A stretch of DNA of 64,000 nt from Pseudomonas sp. FP2335 (GCF_030687535.1 NZ_CP117437.1:4671501-4735500); one strand, 5' to 3'; shown: positions 7,654 to 18,458, counted from the first letter of the stretch. Notes: generated from the sequence alone by a model not told the origin. Numbers and translations: made by a program.

Positions 7654-8523
7654 CTAGTCAGCCAGCGTTTTCAACAACGCGCGGGCGGCTACGGAGGGCG
7701 GGCAGGTTTGCGAGGCCACCAAAGAGAACTCACGGTGCAGGGGCACGGCCAGTGGCATCACCCGCAGGCCCTGGCGCTGGACAGGCAGTGTCACTTCGGG
7801 CACCAGGGTCACGCCGATGCCATCACGCACCAGGCTGAAGGCGCTGCTCCATTCGCGCACTTGCACGCGAATATCAGCCAAAGTCAGCCCCGCCTCGGCG
7901 GCCAGGCTGCGGGCATTGGCAGTGCAGCCGCCAGTGGCCAGTACAAACGGCTGTTGCAACAACTCCTCCAGCGTCAGCGTGGCATCCGCCGGACGCTGGG
8001 CCAGCGCATGCGCCTGCGGCAACACCGCCAGCCAGTTGTCGCGCCCCAACACCGTGGCATTGCGCTCCGGCTTGGGGTTGAGCACCACGCCCAGATCGAT
8101 CAGGCCGGCGTCGAGCAAGGTGTTCACTTCGTTGTCGGTGACTTCCAGGGTGGTGACGTCGATGCCTGGGTACAGTTGAGCGAAACGCTGCAACAGCGGC
8201 GTCAGAAACGTCGCCAGCACCATGGGGAAACTGGCGATGCGAAGACTTCCACGCAACATCGGCCTGGCTTCGTCGACGGTGCTGCGAATCGCCTGCAAGG
8301 CGCCGAGCATCACCCGCGCCTGCTCGATCACACTCAGGCCCAGGGCGGTGGGCAAGGTCTGGCGCGGCGCGCGGGTAAACAGTTGCGCCCCCAGGGTCGA
8401 CTCCATGCCTGCCATGGCCTGGCTGGCGGCGGACTGGGTCATGCCCACGCGCTCGGCGGCGGCGGTGATGCTGCCGTGGTCGGCAACGGCCACCAGCAGG
8501 CGCCAGTGCATCAGGTTCATCAT
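7654..8523 (-). CDS. LysR-family transcriptional regulator
   Basis: 289-residue LysR regulator. The N-terminal winged helix-turn-helix (about 3-60) includes GSITAAAERVGMTQSAASQAMAGME, and the substrate-binding domain spans about 90-285. It is divergent from the GST gene at 8620, with 96 bp between starts, so it probably regulates that gene and itself. Start choice among clustered methionines (8523, 8520, 8511) is uncertain; 8523 is placed 11 nt after AAGGA. Effector unknown. Confidence 0.9.
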   Translation of the reverse strand: MMNLMHWRLLVAVADHGSITAAAERVGMTQSAASQAMAGMESTLGAQLFTRAPRQTLPTALGLSVIEQARVMLGALQAIRSTVDEARPMLRGSLRIASFPMVLATFLTPLLQRFAQLYPGIDVTTLEVTDNEVNTLLDAGLIDLGVVLNPKPERNATVLGRDNWLAVLPQAHALAQRPADATLTLEELLQQPFVLATGGCTANARSLAAEAGLTLADIRVQVREWSSAFSLVRDGIGVTLVPEVTLPVQRQGLRVMPLAVPLHREFSLVASQTCPPSVAARALLKTLAD

Positions 8524-8619
8524 GGCAGTAGCTGTCCTTATGGCAGGGCTCTGAAGGTTTAATTTTACGCACGGTGTCATGCCCGCGAGACTGGCGCAAA
8601 TCCAACGGAGCTGCCCTCG

Positions 8620-9222
8620 ATGAAACTGTATTACTTCCCTCACGCCTGTTCCCTCGCCCCACACATCGTGCTGCGGGAGTTGGCGCTGCCATTTGAGTTG
8701 GTGAAGGTGGATAACCAGGCAAAAACCACGGCCAACGGTGAGGACTTCCTACAGATCAACCCCAAGGGCTACGTGGCGGCACTGCAACTGGACAACGGCC
8801 AGGTGTTGACCGAAGCCAGCGCGATCCTGCAATACCTGGCAGACCTGAAACCCGCCGCCGGACTGGCCCCGGCCAATGGCAGCTGGGAGCGGGTGCGCTT
8901 GCAGGAATGGCTGAATTTTATTGCCACCGAGATCCATGGCGGGCTGGCGGTGTTCTTCAACGGCGCGATCCAAGGCGAAGTGCGGGCGATGTTCCAGGCC
9001 ACACTGTTCAAGCGCTTTGTGATTCTGGTGCAGACGTTGGAGCGCCAGGACTATCTGCTGGGTTCGCAGTATTCGGTGGCGGATGCTTATCTGTTCGTGG
9101 TGCTGCGCTGGGCGGCGTTCCACGCTATTGATCTGCGCGAATGGCCGGCGCTGCAGGCGTTTGAACAAAGGGTCGGGCAGCGGCCGGCAGTGATTGCGGC
9201 ACTGGCGGCAGAAGCTCAATGA
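8620..9222 (+). CDS. Glutathione S-transferase, beta-class-like
   Basis: 200-residue GST whose N-terminus MKLYYFPHACSLAPHIVLREL carries the catalytic-region cysteine-serine pair of bacterial beta-class enzymes (GstA/GstB type). NPKGYVAALQL and the EASAILQYLADL glutathione-binding turn follow. Probably conjugates or reduces electrophiles in the cytoplasm. It is transcribed divergently from a LysR regulator and ends before a short GTGGGAGC hairpin. Confidence 0.9.
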   Translation: MKLYYFPHACSLAPHIVLRELALPFELVKVDNQAKTTANGEDFLQINPKGYVAALQLDNGQVLTEASAILQYLADLKPAAGLAPANGSWERVRLQEWLNFIATEIHGGLAVFFNGAIQGEVRAMFQATLFKRFVILVQTLERQDYLLGSQYSVADAYLFVVLRWAAFHAIDLREWPALQAFEQRVGQRPAVIAALAAEAQ

Positions 9223-9239
9223 GCTGAAATGGGATGAGC

Positions 9240-9265
9240 ATGTGGGAGCCAGGCAGCTCCCACAT
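9240..9265. terminator. Short REP-derived hairpin
   Basis: ATGTGGGAGC and GCTCCCACAT pair across a six-base loop between the convergent GST gene and the small lysine-rich gene. It is a single minimal REP stem and may act as a bidirectional terminator. Confidence 0.55.
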
Positions 9266-9277
9266 CAGGCTTGAAAC

Positions 9278-9394
9278 TCAATGGCCGAACAAACCACCCT
9301 CGGATTTCTTGGCTTTCTTGTCGGCGCGTTTTTCATCGGCGGTTTTTGCCGGTTTTTTCTTCGCGGCTTTCTTTGAATCCATACCTTTGGCCAT
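9278..9394 (-). CDS. Small lysine-rich protein
   Basis: A 38-residue, highly basic peptide (MAKGMDSKKAAKKKPAK..., about 12 lysines) ending GGLFGH. It starts at the ATG at 9394, with GGAG nine bases upstream. Similar short lysine/alanine proteins are, as I recall, common in Pseudomonas genomes without assigned function. A nucleic-acid-binding role is possible from charge alone. The reading frame extends upstream but only the short form has a ribosome site. Confidence 0.65.
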   Translation of the reverse strand: MAKGMDSKKAAKKKPAKTADEKRADKKAKKSEGGLFGH

Positions 9395-9497
9395 GATGCG
9401 TACTCCACTGTCAGGGAACGTGACACTGGGTATACCACCTATTGCCCGACAGAAGGGGCTTATAATCGCGTCCCCTCCATCACGTCGTCTGAACACC

Positions 9498-9935
9498 ATG
9501 CCCGAGTTGACCATCGATCTACTGGCAGAACCCCTGTGGCCGCTGCTGAACAAGTTCTATCGCAGCCACAATTGCTCGATGAAAGCGCTCAAGGGCGGGC
9601 GTTTGTGGGTCGCACGCGACGGCGAGATTGTCGCGGGCCTGTGCCTGACGCCGGTGGTGGGCGGGCAGTGGTTGACCGGGGTGTTTGTAGACCCGGCCTA
9701 TCGCGGCCGGGGGTTGGCGGCAACCCTGATTCTGCAGGCGGTGGCCGCGTGCGAAGGCACCGTATGGCTGCTGTGCCATCCGGACCTGGAAGGGTTGTAT
9801 CAACGCATGGGGTTCACTCAGGACACACTGCTACCGCAATCCCTCAGCGAACGTCTGGTGCGCTACAAACGCAACAAGCCGATGATCGCCATGGGCTTAG
9901 AACCGTTAGTGAGGTTGACCTCGGATAATGTGTGA
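9498..9935 (+). CDS. GNAT-family N-acetyltransferase
   Basis: 145-residue GCN5-related acetyltransferase. The acetyl-CoA-binding core is VFVDPAYRGRGLAATLI (about residues 66-82), with the Q/RxxGxG/A-type loop YRGRGLA. The C-terminal LYQRMGF segment is also typical. The start ATG at 9498 gives a normal family length; upstream in-frame codons belong to a chance extension. Acceptor substrate unknown. Confidence 0.85.
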   Translation: MPELTIDLLAEPLWPLLNKFYRSHNCSMKALKGGRLWVARDGEIVAGLCLTPVVGGQWLTGVFVDPAYRGRGLAATLILQAVAACEGTVWLLCHPDLEGLYQRMGFTQDTLLPQSLSERLVRYKRNKPMIAMGLEPLVRLTSDNV

Positions 9936-9995
9936 TCCGTGGGTACAGGGCCCATGCTAGCCTCGGCGACACAGTGGCCCCCTCACAGGATGATC

Positions 9996-10814
9996 ATGAA
10001 AACGACGCTTGCAGCTTTCTGCCTCACCGCCCTCCTCGTCCCGCCCCTCAGCCAGGCCGCCGACGCGCCGATCAGCGCCAAGCAGTACCAAAGCGTACTC
10101 GCCGGCAGCTGGCGTGACCCGGCCAATAGCGCCCGCGACGGTTATCGCCATCCACAACAGACCCTGGAATTCTTTGGCCTGGGCGCCAAACAGAGCGTGA
10201 TCGAAATCACCCCGGGCGGCGGTTGGTACAGCGAGCTGCTGGCACCGCTGCTCAAGGACCACGGGCATTACATCGCTGCCGTACAGGCCGCGAGCAGCAG
10301 CGCCTACGCGCGTACGTCCGAAGAGAACCTGAAGAAAAAATTCGCCGCAGACCCGACGCGGTATGGCAAGGCCGAGGTCGTCGAGTTCGATCCCAAGGCA
10401 CCGGTGTTCGGCAAGCCGGGCTCGGCGGATGCGGTGCTGACCTTTCGCAATGTGCATAACTGGGTGTTGGCGGGCACCGCCGACGCGACCTTCAGCGCGT
10501 TTTACAAGGTGCTCAAGCCCGGTGGCGTACTGGGCGTGGAAGATCACCGGGCCAAGGACGGAGCAGACCTGGAAGCAATCAAGGACAGCGGCTACCTGAC
10601 CACCGCCCAGGTGGTGAAACTGGCCACCGATGCCGGGTTCAAGCTGGCGGCGCAGAGTGAAGTGAACGCCAACCCCAAGGACACCAAGGATTATCCGGCG
10701 GGGGTGTGGACTTTGCCGCCGACGTTGAAGTTGGGCGAACAGGACAAGGCCAGGTATGTGGCAATTGGTGAGTCCGATCGGCTGACGTTGCGGTTCGTCA
10801 AGCCAGCCAAATAA
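9996..10814 (+). CDS. Exported SAM-methyltransferase-like protein
   Basis: 272 residues with a clear N-terminal signal peptide (MKTTLAAFCLTALLVPPLSQAADA, cleavage expected near residue 21). A class I methyltransferase-like fold follows: motif I VIEITPGGGWYSELLAP at about residues 67-83 and a later LKPGGVLGVEDHRA block. Start chosen at the ATG 9996, five bases after AGGA. S-adenosylmethionine is not known to be abundant in the periplasm, so the combination of signal peptide and methyltransferase fold is odd. Such proteins are recurrent in proteobacteria but poorly studied. Fold call fairly sure, activity unknown. Confidence 0.8.
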   Translation: MKTTLAAFCLTALLVPPLSQAADAPISAKQYQSVLAGSWRDPANSARDGYRHPQQTLEFFGLGAKQSVIEITPGGGWYSELLAPLLKDHGHYIAAVQAASSSAYARTSEENLKKKFAADPTRYGKAEVVEFDPKAPVFGKPGSADAVLTFRNVHNWVLAGTADATFSAFYKVLKPGGVLGVEDHRAKDGADLEAIKDSGYLTTAQVVKLATDAGFKLAAQSEVNANPKDTKDYPAGVWTLPPTLKLGEQDKARYVAIGESDRLTLRFVKPAK

Positions 10815-10835
10815 ACCTATTTGAAGTGCATTCCA

Positions 10836-10929
10836 ACTGTGGGAACGGGCTTGCTCACGAATGCGGTGTACCAGTCACCTGATATGTCGGCTGAAACACC
10901 GCATTCGCGAGCAAGCCCGCTCCCACAGT
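10836..10929. repeat. REPIN (paired GTGGGAGC REP)
   Basis: ACTGTGGGAACGGGCTTGCT and its inverse flank a ~45-bp middle with GAATGCGGTG / CACCGCATTC inner arms, between convergent genes. Confidence 0.85.
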
Positions 10930-10951
10930 TTTGCCTCATTGGGCTTGAAAG

Positions 10952-11491
10952 CTAATCGTCAGCCGTGGGGTCCATGTCGGGGAACATCACTTCGATAAAT
11001 CCGAACTTGCTGAAATCGGTAATCCGCGACGGGTACAACCGGCCGATCAAGTGGTCGCATTCATGCTGCACCACCCGCGCATGAAACCCGTCGGCAACCC
11101 GTACGATCGGCTCGCCCTTGGGGTCGAAACCCTCGTAGCGAATCTGCTGGTAACGGTTCACCGCACCACGCAAGCCGGGCACGGACAGGCAGCCTTCATA
11201 CCCCTCCTCCAACACCGGACTGAGCGGCGTGATCAACGGGTTGATCAGGATGGTCTGCGGCACCGGCGGCGCGTCCGGGTAGCGTTCGCTGGCCTCGAAA
11301 CCAAAGATCACCAGTTGCAGGTCAACGCCGATCTGCGGGGCGGCCAGGCCGACACCACCGACGTGCTCCATGGTCTGGAACATGTCGTCGATCAATTGCC
11401 ACAGCTCGGGGCTGTCGAACATCTCCGGCGGCACCGGTGGCGCGATACGCAGCAGGCGCTCGTCGCCCATTTTCAGGATTTCACGGATCAT
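10952..11491 (-). CDS. def: Peptide deformylase (second-type, Def-like)
   Basis: Removes the N-formyl group from nascent proteins using a bound metal. The protein is 179 residues. Motif 1 [10 protein letters not shown] is at 46-55, motif 2 EGCLSVPG at 99-106 (metal ligand Cys101), and motif 3 HECDH at 143-147 (two His ligands and Glu144). The C-terminal region is longer than E. coli Def. The insertion YPDAPPVPQ suggests a divergent accessory deformylase rather than the housekeeping def next to fmt. It starts 3 bp after the yihY-like stop, so the two are probably cotranscribed. Confidence 0.93.
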   Translation of the reverse strand: MIREILKMGDERLLRIAPPVPPEMFDSPELWQLIDDMFQTMEHVGGVGLAAPQIGVDLQLVIFGFEASERYPDAPPVPQTILINPLITPLSPVLEEGYEGCLSVPGLRGAVNRYQQIRYEGFDPKGEPIVRVADGFHARVVQHECDHLIGRLYPSRITDFSKFGFIEVMFPDMDPTADD

Positions 11492-11494
11492 CGA

Positions 11495-12439
11495 TCAGAC
11501 TTCATCAGTAGTGGGCTTGGAATGGTCCCGGCCGAGGCCGGAGACATGCTGTTTTTCATGGGCTGGCTGGTCGAAATCCTTCGCGCCAGGCTCCTTGCCT
11601 TCAGCCGACATGTGTTCGATTACGGCATTCATCTCTGCCCCCAGCAGCAGCACGGCGGCGGAAATGTAGAAATACAGGAGCAGCACGATGATCGCACCGA
11701 TGCTGCCGTACATGGCGTTGTAGTCGGCAAACGTCTTGACGTAGTAGCCAAAGCCCAGGGACGCGACAATCCACACTACCACCGCCAATACCGAGCCTGG
11801 GGTGATGAAGCGGAATTTCTGTTTTACGTCGGGCATCACGTAGTACATGAGGGCCACGGCGAACATCAGCAGGATCACGATCAGCGGCCAGCGCAGGATG
11901 GTCCACAGGGTGACCACGAACTCCTGCATGCCGATCTGGCCCGCCACCCATTCCATCACTTGTGGGCCGAGCACCATCAGCGCCGCAGCGGCCAGCAGCA
12001 TGCCGGCAATGCCGACGGTGTAGAAAATCGACAGCGGAAAACGCTTCCAGATCGGCCGGCCTTCGACGACGTCGTAGGCGGCGTTCATTGCGCTCATCAT
12101 CAGGCGCACACCCGCTGAAGCGGTCCACAGCGCAATCACGATACCCACCGACAGCAGCCCACCCTTGGATTGCTGCAGCTGGTCGATCACCGGGTTGACC
12201 TGCTCCAGGGCTTGGGGCGGCAATACCAGCTCCGACTGCAGGCGCAGCCAGGTGAAGAAATCGGGCAGGTGCAGAAAACCAATCAGGGCGATGAGGAACA
12301 GCAGGAAGGGAAACAGCGAAAACAGCATCTGGTAGGCCAGCGCCGACGCGTAGGTGGACATTTCGTCATCGACGAACTCTTTGACGGTGCGCACCAACAC
12401 TTTATGTAGCTTGAGGCCATCAAGGACCGGAAAAATCAT
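11495..12439 (-). CDS. YihY/BrkB-family inner-membrane protein
   Basis: 314-residue polytopic protein of the YihY (formerly 'ribonuclease BN') family, with about six membrane segments from residue 30 to 260. The N-terminal EFVDDEMSTYASALAYQMLFSLFPFLLFLIAL block and the late YNAMYGSIGAIIVLLLYFYISA block are typical. The start at 12439 has AAAGGAGA eight bases upstream. Physiological role unknown; it is not an RNase. First gene of a likely two-gene operon with the deformylase. Confidence 0.9.
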   Translation of the reverse strand: MIFPVLDGLKLHKVLVRTVKEFVDDEMSTYASALAYQMLFSLFPFLLFLIALIGFLHLPDFFTWLRLQSELVLPPQALEQVNPVIDQLQQSKGGLLSVGIVIALWTASAGVRLMMSAMNAAYDVVEGRPIWKRFPLSIFYTVGIAGMLLAAAALMVLGPQVMEWVAGQIGMQEFVVTLWTILRWPLIVILLMFAVALMYYVMPDVKQKFRFITPGSVLAVVVWIVASLGFGYYVKTFADYNAMYGSIGAIIVLLLYFYISAAVLLLGAEMNAVIEHMSAEGKEPGAKDFDQPAHEKQHVSGLGRDHSKPTTDEV

Positions 12440-12558
12440 AGCGTCTCCTTTCGCCGCAAAAGATGAGTTCAAGGGCGACTCAGGGGCCGTTTTCTACATC
12501 AAGGTAGCTTATTTGGCGACCTTGAAACAATTTCGAAACTTTAACCGCATCCGGTGAC

Positions 12559-12585
12559 AAAAAAACGGCCATCCGTGGATGGCCG
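12559..12585 (-). terminator. Terminator of the CsbD-like gene
   Basis: On the minus strand a CGGCCATCC / GGATGGCCG stem is followed by a run of seven T, a classical intrinsic terminator. Confidence 0.85.
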
Positions 12586-12607
12586 CTCCGACTGCTCAAG
12601 TGCTGCC

Positions 12608-12793
12608 TTATTTGACGGCTTTCTTGACCGCGTCCTTGGTGTCACCAATGGCCTTTTCAACCTGGCCTTTCTTTTCCTGCACCACGCCTTCAGCGCGCAG
12701 TTTGTCGTTTCCGGTGACTTTGCCGATGCCTTGCTTGATGTTGCCGACGGCTTCGTCTTTCAAACCTTTTGCCTTATCCGCTGTGCTGCCCAT
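12608..12793 (-). CDS. CsbD-family stress protein
   Basis: 61-residue hydrophilic protein of the CsbD family ([21 protein letters not shown]...). Two imperfect internal repeats of the DKAKG..EAVGN / [15 protein letters not shown] type are visible. CsbD-like proteins accumulate in general stress or stationary phase, but their molecular role is unknown. The ATG at 12793 is preceded by TGGAGAA, and the gene ends in a strong terminator. Confidence 0.9.
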   Translation of the reverse strand: MGSTADKAKGLKDEAVGNIKQGIGKVTGNDKLRAEGVVQEKKGQVEKAIGDTKDAVKKAVK

Positions 12794-12992
12794 GGTATTT
12801 CTCCAGAAGAACAATCAAGGGTTTTGGTCATTACGTAGAAATTGACCCGGGGCTGTCCGGCAGAGTTTCAATTATTTTCCACGGACATTTCATCGCCGGG
12901 CGCAGGTTTGGCTTTATGTTTTGTGGCCAACCCACGAGAATGCCCGGCACATTCAGGCTATAACGCTGAATAACAGATCCCGTAGGAAGGTT

Positions 12993-13370
12993 ATGAAACT
13001 CAATAAAGCACAGGCCATCGCCCGCAGAAACACCGAACTGGGCGGTGCCGTACTCGGCGTCAACAACTGCCACTTCACCGACCTGGACCGCAAACGCAAC
13101 ATCTGGTGGTTCGATCTGCCGGTGGGCCGTATTGCGGTGGGCCAGTACGAGTGGATTCACCTGTTGATGCACAACGCCGAGACCGACCAGTTGCTGCACC
13201 TGAAGGTGCCGACGGCGTTTTTGCGCGAACACATCGAAGGCCTGGTGGTGCGCAATGCGGGCAAGCGCAAGCCGGAGATCACCCTGGAGCTGAGCGCAGA
13301 CAAGGATTCCTTCCTGAAGGATGTGCGGCCAGCCGGTGCGGGTATCAGCTTCGCCCAGTTCGCCCTGTAA
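12993..13370 (+). CDS. Conserved hypothetical protein, 125 aa
   Basis: Soluble mixed alpha/beta protein of 125 residues (MKLNKAQAIARRNTELGGAVLGVNNCHFTDLDRKRNIWWFD...). It starts at ATG 12993 after TAGGAAGG. The sequence contains WWFDLPVGRI and a basic RNAGKRKPEITLELS segment; no family was recognised. A bidirectional terminator follows. Monocistronic, no functional context. Confidence 0.75.
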   Translation: MKLNKAQAIARRNTELGGAVLGVNNCHFTDLDRKRNIWWFDLPVGRIAVGQYEWIHLLMHNAETDQLLHLKVPTAFLREHIEGLVVRNAGKRKPEITLELSADKDSFLKDVRPAGAGISFAQFAL

Positions 13371-13439
13371 GAACCCGGTTCAAAAACTGTGGGAGCTCCC
13401 GCATTGGATTGGATTCCAATCCTGGAAATCAGCAGGCGT

Positions 13440-13466
13440 AAAAAACCCCGCATTCGCGGGGTTTTT
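13440..13466. terminator. Bidirectional terminator
   Basis: CCCCGC-ATT-GCGGGG stem with an A-run on the left and six T on the right, between convergent genes (12993 gene and fadD1). Confidence 0.9.
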
Positions 13467-13473
13467 TATGGGG

Positions 13474-15165
13474 TTACTTCTTGAGGCCGAGCTTCTTCAG
13501 CTCTTCATCACGCAACTCACGCCGCAGGATCTTGCCCACGTTGGTAGTCGGCAAGGCATCGCGGAATTCCACGAGCTTGGGCACCTTGTAGGCGGTGACG
13601 TTGGCGCGCATATGCTCCATCACCTGATCCTTGGTCAACGTGGCACCCGGTTTGACCACGATAAAGAGCTTGATGATCTCACCGGACTTCTCGTCCGGCA
13701 CACCGATGGCCGCGCATTGCAGTACGCCCGGCAGGCCGGCCAGCACGTCTTCGAGCTCATTGGGGTACACGTTGAAGCCCGAGACCAGGATCATGTCCTT
13801 CTTGCGGTCGACAATGCGCATGTAGCCATCCGGCTGGATGATCGCGATGTCGCCGGTCTTCAACCAGCCTTCGCTGTCGAGCATCTCGTCGGTGGCGTCC
13901 TGACGCTGCCAGTAGCCCTTCATCACCTGTGGGCCCTTCACGCACAGCTCGCCGGTTTCGCCCAGCGGCAACTCGGTGCCATCATCGGCGATGACCTTGC
14001 ACACGGTGGACGGCACGGGAATGCCGATGGTGCCGATCTGGATATGCTGGATCGGGTTCACGGTCGCCACGGGGCTGGTTTCGGTCATGCCGTAGCCTTC
14101 GCAGATGCCACAACCGGTCACGTCCTTCCAACGCTCGGCGGCGGCCAGTTGCAGGGCCATGCCGCCCGACAGGGTGACCTTCAGCGCAGAGAAGTCCAGC
14201 TTGCGGAACGCCTCGTTGTTGCACAGCGCCACGAACAGCGTGTTCAGGCCGACAAAACCGCTGAACTTCCACTTGGACAATTCCTTGACCATCGCCGGCA
14301 GGTCGCGCGGGTTGCTGATCAGGATGTTGTGGTTGCCGATCAGCATCATCGCCATGCAATGAAAGGTGAACGCATAGATGTGGTACAGCGGCAGCGGCGT
14401 GATCAGGATCTCGCAGCCCTCATTGAGGTTCGAGCCCATCAGCGCCTTGCATTGCAGCATGTTGGCGACAAGGTTGCGGTGGGTGAGCATCGCACCCTTG
14501 GCCACGCCGGTGGTGCCGCCGGTGTATTGCAGCACGGCCACATCACTGCTGGCGGGGTTGGCGTCGCTGACCGGCTGGCCCTGCCCCTTGGCCAGCACGT
14601 CGTTGAACTTGATCGCCTTGGGCAAGTGATAAGCCGGGACCATTTTTTTCACGTACTTGATGACGCTGTTGATCAGCAGACGCTTGAGCGGCGGCAACAG
14701 GTCGGCGACTTCGGTGACGATCACATGCTTGACGGCGGTCTTGGGCACGACCTTTTCCGCCAGGTGCGCCATGTTGGCCAGGCAGACCAGGGCCTTGGCA
14801 CCGGAGTCGTTGAATTGGTGTTCCATTTCCCGCGCGGTGTACAGCGGGTTGGTGTTGACCACGATCAAGCCGGCCCGGATGGCACCGAACACGGCGACCG
14901 GGTACTGCAGGACGTTGGGCAGTTGCACGGCGATGCGGTCGCCGGGCTTCAAGTCGGTGTGCTGTTGCAGGTACGCGGCGAAAGCACCGGACAATTCGTA
15001 CAACTCACCGTAGGTGATTGTCTTGCCCAGGTTGCTGAAAGCCGGTTTGTTGGCGAAGCGCTGGCAGGACTGCTTCAGTACCGCCTGAATATTCGGATAC
15101 TCGTCTGGATTGATTTCTGCAGCAATCCCGGCGGGGTACTTATCCTTCCAAAAGTCTTCGTTCAT
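13474..15165 (-). CDS. fadD1: Long-chain acyl-CoA synthetase FadD1
   Basis: Activates fatty acids to acyl-CoA through an acyl-adenylate, at the inner face of the membrane. The protein is 563 residues. The AMP-binding P-loop YTGGTTGVAKGAM lies near residue 213, GYGMTETSP near 355 and the fatty-acyl-CoA signature GWLKTGDIAIIQPDGYMRIVDRKKD near 435-460. A catalytic lysine in PTTNVGKILRREL sits near the C-terminus. It lies downstream of a second, closely similar synthetase (15559-17247), the pair corresponding to PA3299/PA3300. The ~390-bp gap between them, with a REPIN, suggests it has its own promoter. Confidence 0.93.
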   Translation of the reverse strand: MNEDFWKDKYPAGIAAEINPDEYPNIQAVLKQSCQRFANKPAFSNLGKTITYGELYELSGAFAAYLQQHTDLKPGDRIAVQLPNVLQYPVAVFGAIRAGLIVVNTNPLYTAREMEHQFNDSGAKALVCLANMAHLAEKVVPKTAVKHVIVTEVADLLPPLKRLLINSVIKYVKKMVPAYHLPKAIKFNDVLAKGQGQPVSDANPASSDVAVLQYTGGTTGVAKGAMLTHRNLVANMLQCKALMGSNLNEGCEILITPLPLYHIYAFTFHCMAMMLIGNHNILISNPRDLPAMVKELSKWKFSGFVGLNTLFVALCNNEAFRKLDFSALKVTLSGGMALQLAAAERWKDVTGCGICEGYGMTETSPVATVNPIQHIQIGTIGIPVPSTVCKVIADDGTELPLGETGELCVKGPQVMKGYWQRQDATDEMLDSEGWLKTGDIAIIQPDGYMRIVDRKKDMILVSGFNVYPNELEDVLAGLPGVLQCAAIGVPDEKSGEIIKLFIVVKPGATLTKDQVMEHMRANVTAYKVPKLVEFRDALPTTNVGKILRRELRDEELKKLGLKK

Positions 15166-15440
15166 GGAAGCCCACTCCTCAGCGACGCGAATTCATCATC
15201 GCATTTGATGCGATTATTATTGGTGTATGTTTTTTTAAGGTGAATCTGGCGCTTTCAAGCAGGCCGAGACGTCACAAAGCGCGCCGAGAGTAGCAGCTTT
15301 GCCAAGGGCCGACTAGAGCCAAACGCGGGCCCTACAGTCATATTCGCGACTGTCCTACAATATTTGGTCACACTATAAACAGCACTTAATTTGCCTCGGG
15401 AAAGGCTCTGGAATAAGGCTTTGAGGACACCGAACAGCAA
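15166..15440. promoter_or_regulatory. fadD1 upstream region
   Basis: About 275 bp without a gene between fadD1 and a REPIN. It contains an AT-rich patch at 15190-15240 (CATCGCATTTGATGCGATT, an imperfect palindrome) just upstream of fadD1. I searched by eye for the PsrA palindrome GAAAC-N4-GTTTC known from fatty-acid genes and did not see it. Confidence 0.35.
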
Positions 15441-15533
15441 ATGTGAGAGCGGGCTTGCCCGCGAATGCGGTGTACCAGTCACACAGATATGTCGACTGAT
15501 GCACCGCATTCGCGGGCAAGCCCGCTCCCACAT
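15441..15533. repeat. REPIN between fadD1 and fadD2
   Basis: ATGTGAGAGCGGGCTTGCCC and its inverse flank GAATGCGGTG-type inner arms. It lies 25 bp downstream of the fadD2 stop. Confidence 0.85.
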
Positions 15534-15558
15534 TTTTTGATTGCATTTCAACTCAGGG

Positions 15559-17247
<1,689 letters not shown>

Positions 17248-17456
17248 TATTCTTGTCCTCTTACCTGAGTGTGTCCGGCCGCTTTTGCACTGCATACAAA
17301 GCGGAGCTTTGGGGACGTTAGCAGCTATGGCCAAACAGGCAAATACAGGAAAGAGCGTCATTAATTGCGTGAATCTTCCTACAAGGCCCTGCACTGATCA
17401 GACGCTTACCGTGGGATGAGCTATACACTGCAACGACCCCGAGCAAAGGAACCGCC

Positions 17457-18401
17457 ATGAACCACAGCACCTTCTGGCTGACCGCGAATGACCACAGCCG
17501 CCTGTATGTCAATCAATGGCTGCCGGACGGCCCCGCCAAGGCGATGATCATGCTGTCCCACGGCATGGCCGAGCACAGCGGGCGCTATGCGCGCCTGGCG
17601 CAGGCACTGTGTGCGGCGGGCTACGGCCTGTACGCACCGGACCAGCGTGGCCACGGCCGCACCGCCGACGAAGGCACCCTGGGCCTGTACGCCGAGCACG
17701 ACGGCTGGAACAAAGTGGTGGGCGACCTCGCCAGCCTCAACCAGCATATCGGCCAGCAGCATCCGGGGGTGCCGATCATTCTGCTGGGCCACAGCATGGG
17801 CAGCTACATCGCCCAGGCCTATCTGCTGCATCACAGCGCCAGCCTGAGCGGCGCGGCTCTGAGCGGCTCGAATTTCCAACCCGTGGCGCTGTACCGCGCC
17901 GCCCGGGTGATCGCGCGCATCGAGCGGGCCCGCCAGGGCCTGCGCGGGCGCAGTGCGTTGATCGACTTCCTGTCGTTCGGCTCATTCAACAAAGCGTTCA
18001 AACCCAACCGTACGGCCTTCGACTGGCTCAGCCGCGACCCGGCGGAAGTCGACAAGTACATCAACGACCCGCTCTGCGGTTTCCGCTGCACCAACCAGCT
18101 GTGGGTCGACCTGCTCGGCGGCTTGCAGCAAATCAGCAAAGCGTCCAATCTCGCGCAGATCGATCCGGGCCTGCCGATCCTGGTGACCGGCGGCGAATGT
18201 GATCCGGTGAGTGAGGGCAAGCGTCTCACCCATCTGGCCAACGCCCTGCGTGAAGCCGGCTGCCGCCACGTGCAACTGACGATCTACCCGCAGGCGCGCC
18301 ATGAAGTGTTCAACGAAACCAACCGTGACCAAGTCACCGCCGACCTGCTGACGTGGCTCGACCAGGCCCTGACCCTGCACAGGCCGGCCCGCTGCGAATA
18401 A
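17457..18401 (+). CDS. Alpha/beta hydrolase, monoacylglycerol-lipase-like
   Basis: 314-residue serine hydrolase with LSHGMAEHSGRY (oxyanion region, about 33-44) and YAPDQRGHGRT. The nucleophile elbow GHSMGS has its serine near residue 104. The likely acid and base are in GGECDPVSEG and YPQARHEVFNE. This is the layout of monoglyceride lipases/lysophospholipases (PA3301-like). The neighbouring fadD2 and phaJ1 suggest it releases fatty acids for activation. A GTG/ATG ambiguity does not arise; AAAGGAAC precedes the ATG. Confidence 0.88.
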   Translation: MNHSTFWLTANDHSRLYVNQWLPDGPAKAMIMLSHGMAEHSGRYARLAQALCAAGYGLYAPDQRGHGRTADEGTLGLYAEHDGWNKVVGDLASLNQHIGQQHPGVPIILLGHSMGSYIAQAYLLHHSASLSGAALSGSNFQPVALYRAARVIARIERARQGLRGRSALIDFLSFGSFNKAFKPNRTAFDWLSRDPAEVDKYINDPLCGFRCTNQLWVDLLGGLQQISKASNLAQIDPGLPILVTGGECDPVSEGKRLTHLANALREAGCRHVQLTIYPQARHEVFNETNRDQVTADLLTWLDQALTLHRPARCE

Positions 18402-18458
18402 TGTTTGCTTTAGAATCAGCCGATTAAATTACCGATTAGCCACAGGATGCACCTTTAG

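Noticed and set aside
6829-8562. Very long plus-strand open frame (577 codons) across the BdlA-like and LysR genes
   Set aside because: Antisense shadow of two well-supported minus-strand genes; His/Gln/Arg/Gly-rich translation with no domain and no ribosome site.
13321-15243. 640-codon plus-strand open frame opposite fadD1
   Set aside because: Shadow of a GC-rich gene; the fadD1 motifs on the other strand are decisive. The same applies to 15541-17268, 22346-24151 and 26239-27678.
15166-15558. PsrA-type operator near fadD1/fadD2
   Set aside because: No GAAAC-N4-GTTTC-like palindrome was found by eye in the region.
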